Shown in pieces: positions 5,446 to 5,498 of a DNA stretch of 5,498 nucleotides (within the stretch, counting starts at the first letter, position 1; each line of letters begins with the position of its first letter). The notes under the pieces were generated by a model. The model was not told the DNA's origin. It saw only the letters and a list, made by a program, of their open reading frames with translations, and searched no databases. The stretch is from Candidatus Heimdallarchaeota archaeon (lineage in GTDB: Archaea > Asgardarchaeota > Heimdallarchaeia > Heimdallarchaeales > Kariarchaeaceae). The translations under genes were made by a program, and so were the position numbers. Location: contig JALUTL010000105.1 in NCBI GenBank assembly GCA_027016475.1, forward strand, positions 1 to 5,498, given 5' to 3'.

Positions 5446-5498
5446 TCGCGGAGGCGTGAAATACCCATTAGGGATTGAAACAACAAAGTTACATTCGC

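Larger units (their letters stand above)
5000..5498 (+). CRISPR. CRISPR array, leader-proximal end: 7 identical 37-nt repeats, 6 full spacers and 1 partial
   Basis: Repeats occupy 5000-5036, 5074-5110, 5147-5183, 5222-5258, 5298-5334, 5372-5408 and 5445-5481. All seven are identical; they begin GTCGCGGAGGCG, have TACCCATTAGGG in the middle and end GATTGAAAC. Spacers are 37, 36, 38, 39, 37 and 36 nt, and a seventh is cut by the window edge after 17 nt (5482-5498). Bases flanking the repeats vary, so the 37-nt unit is exact. Internal symmetry is weak (CGC-GGAG-GCG and CCC-ATTA-GGG). The 3' end predicts Cas6-type cleavage leaving the tag ATTGAAAC and transcription to the right. No degenerate terminal repeat is seen, so the array continues. 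The spacers are all different. It presumably feeds the adjacent Csm complex, but no cas6 or cas1/cas2 is in view, so it could be shared with another system. Confidence 0.98.

Noticed and set aside
4964..5486. Two minus-strand ORFs across the array whose products repeat FQSLMGISRLRD or VSIPNGYFTPPR
   Set aside because: They are translations of the CRISPR repeat itself; the periodicity matches the repeat-spacer unit and there is no start context or domain.

Overview
This window is the edge of a type III-A (Csm) CRISPR-Cas locus. It holds a minus-strand cas operon starting with cas10/csm1, one divergently transcribed gene for a tetratricopeptide-repeat (TPR) protein, and the leader-proximal end of a CRISPR array. 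The two large genes and the array fill almost all of it.

Layout. At 1-140 (minus) is the 5' end of a small basic protein gene, very probably csm2; the rest lies off the left edge. At 140-2689 (minus) is a complete 849-residue Cas10/Csm1 with intact HD nuclease and GGDD cyclase motifs. Its stop codon overlaps the csm2 start (TAATG). At 2690-2864 is a short divergent intergenic region with a plausible promoter on each strand. At 2865-4799 (plus) is a 644-residue TPR protein ending in a small alpha/beta domain. At 4800-4999 is the CRISPR leader, which also contains a possible 39-codon ORF. From 5000 to the right edge run seven identical 37-nt repeats with six complete spacers and one partial spacer. 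The array continues beyond the window.

Organism. No taxonomic marker gene is present. The TPR protein's organisation (TPRs, a degenerate helical segment, then a beta-beta-alpha-beta-beta-alpha C-terminal domain that looks longin/roadblock-like) resembles what I recall of TPR proteins in Asgard archaea. The divergent intergenic region also reads well as archaeal (A-rich BRE followed by a TTTAAAT-type TATA box), and repeats ending in GATTGAAAC are common in archaea. I lean towards an archaeon of moderate GC, possibly Asgard (Thorarchaeota- or Lokiarchaeota-like), but this is inference. A bacterial reading (a TTGACG / TAGAGT pair with 17-nt spacing) cannot be excluded.

How it fits together. The array would be transcribed rightwards and processed to crRNAs with the 5' tag ATTGAAAC. 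These would load into a Csm complex whose large subunit is the Cas10 here and whose small subunit is the partial gene at the left edge. Cas10 should cleave ssDNA through HD and make cyclic oligoadenylate through GGDD. No CARF or HEPN effector, no cas6 and no cas1/cas2 is visible. The TPR protein between operon and array has no recognised CRISPR role and is the most interesting protein in the window. Smaller curiosities are a perfect 22-nt palindrome 6 nt after an A AAA AAC heptamer in csm2, a copy of the 16S 3' tail in the cas10 5' UTR, and an excess of hairpins among the spacers.
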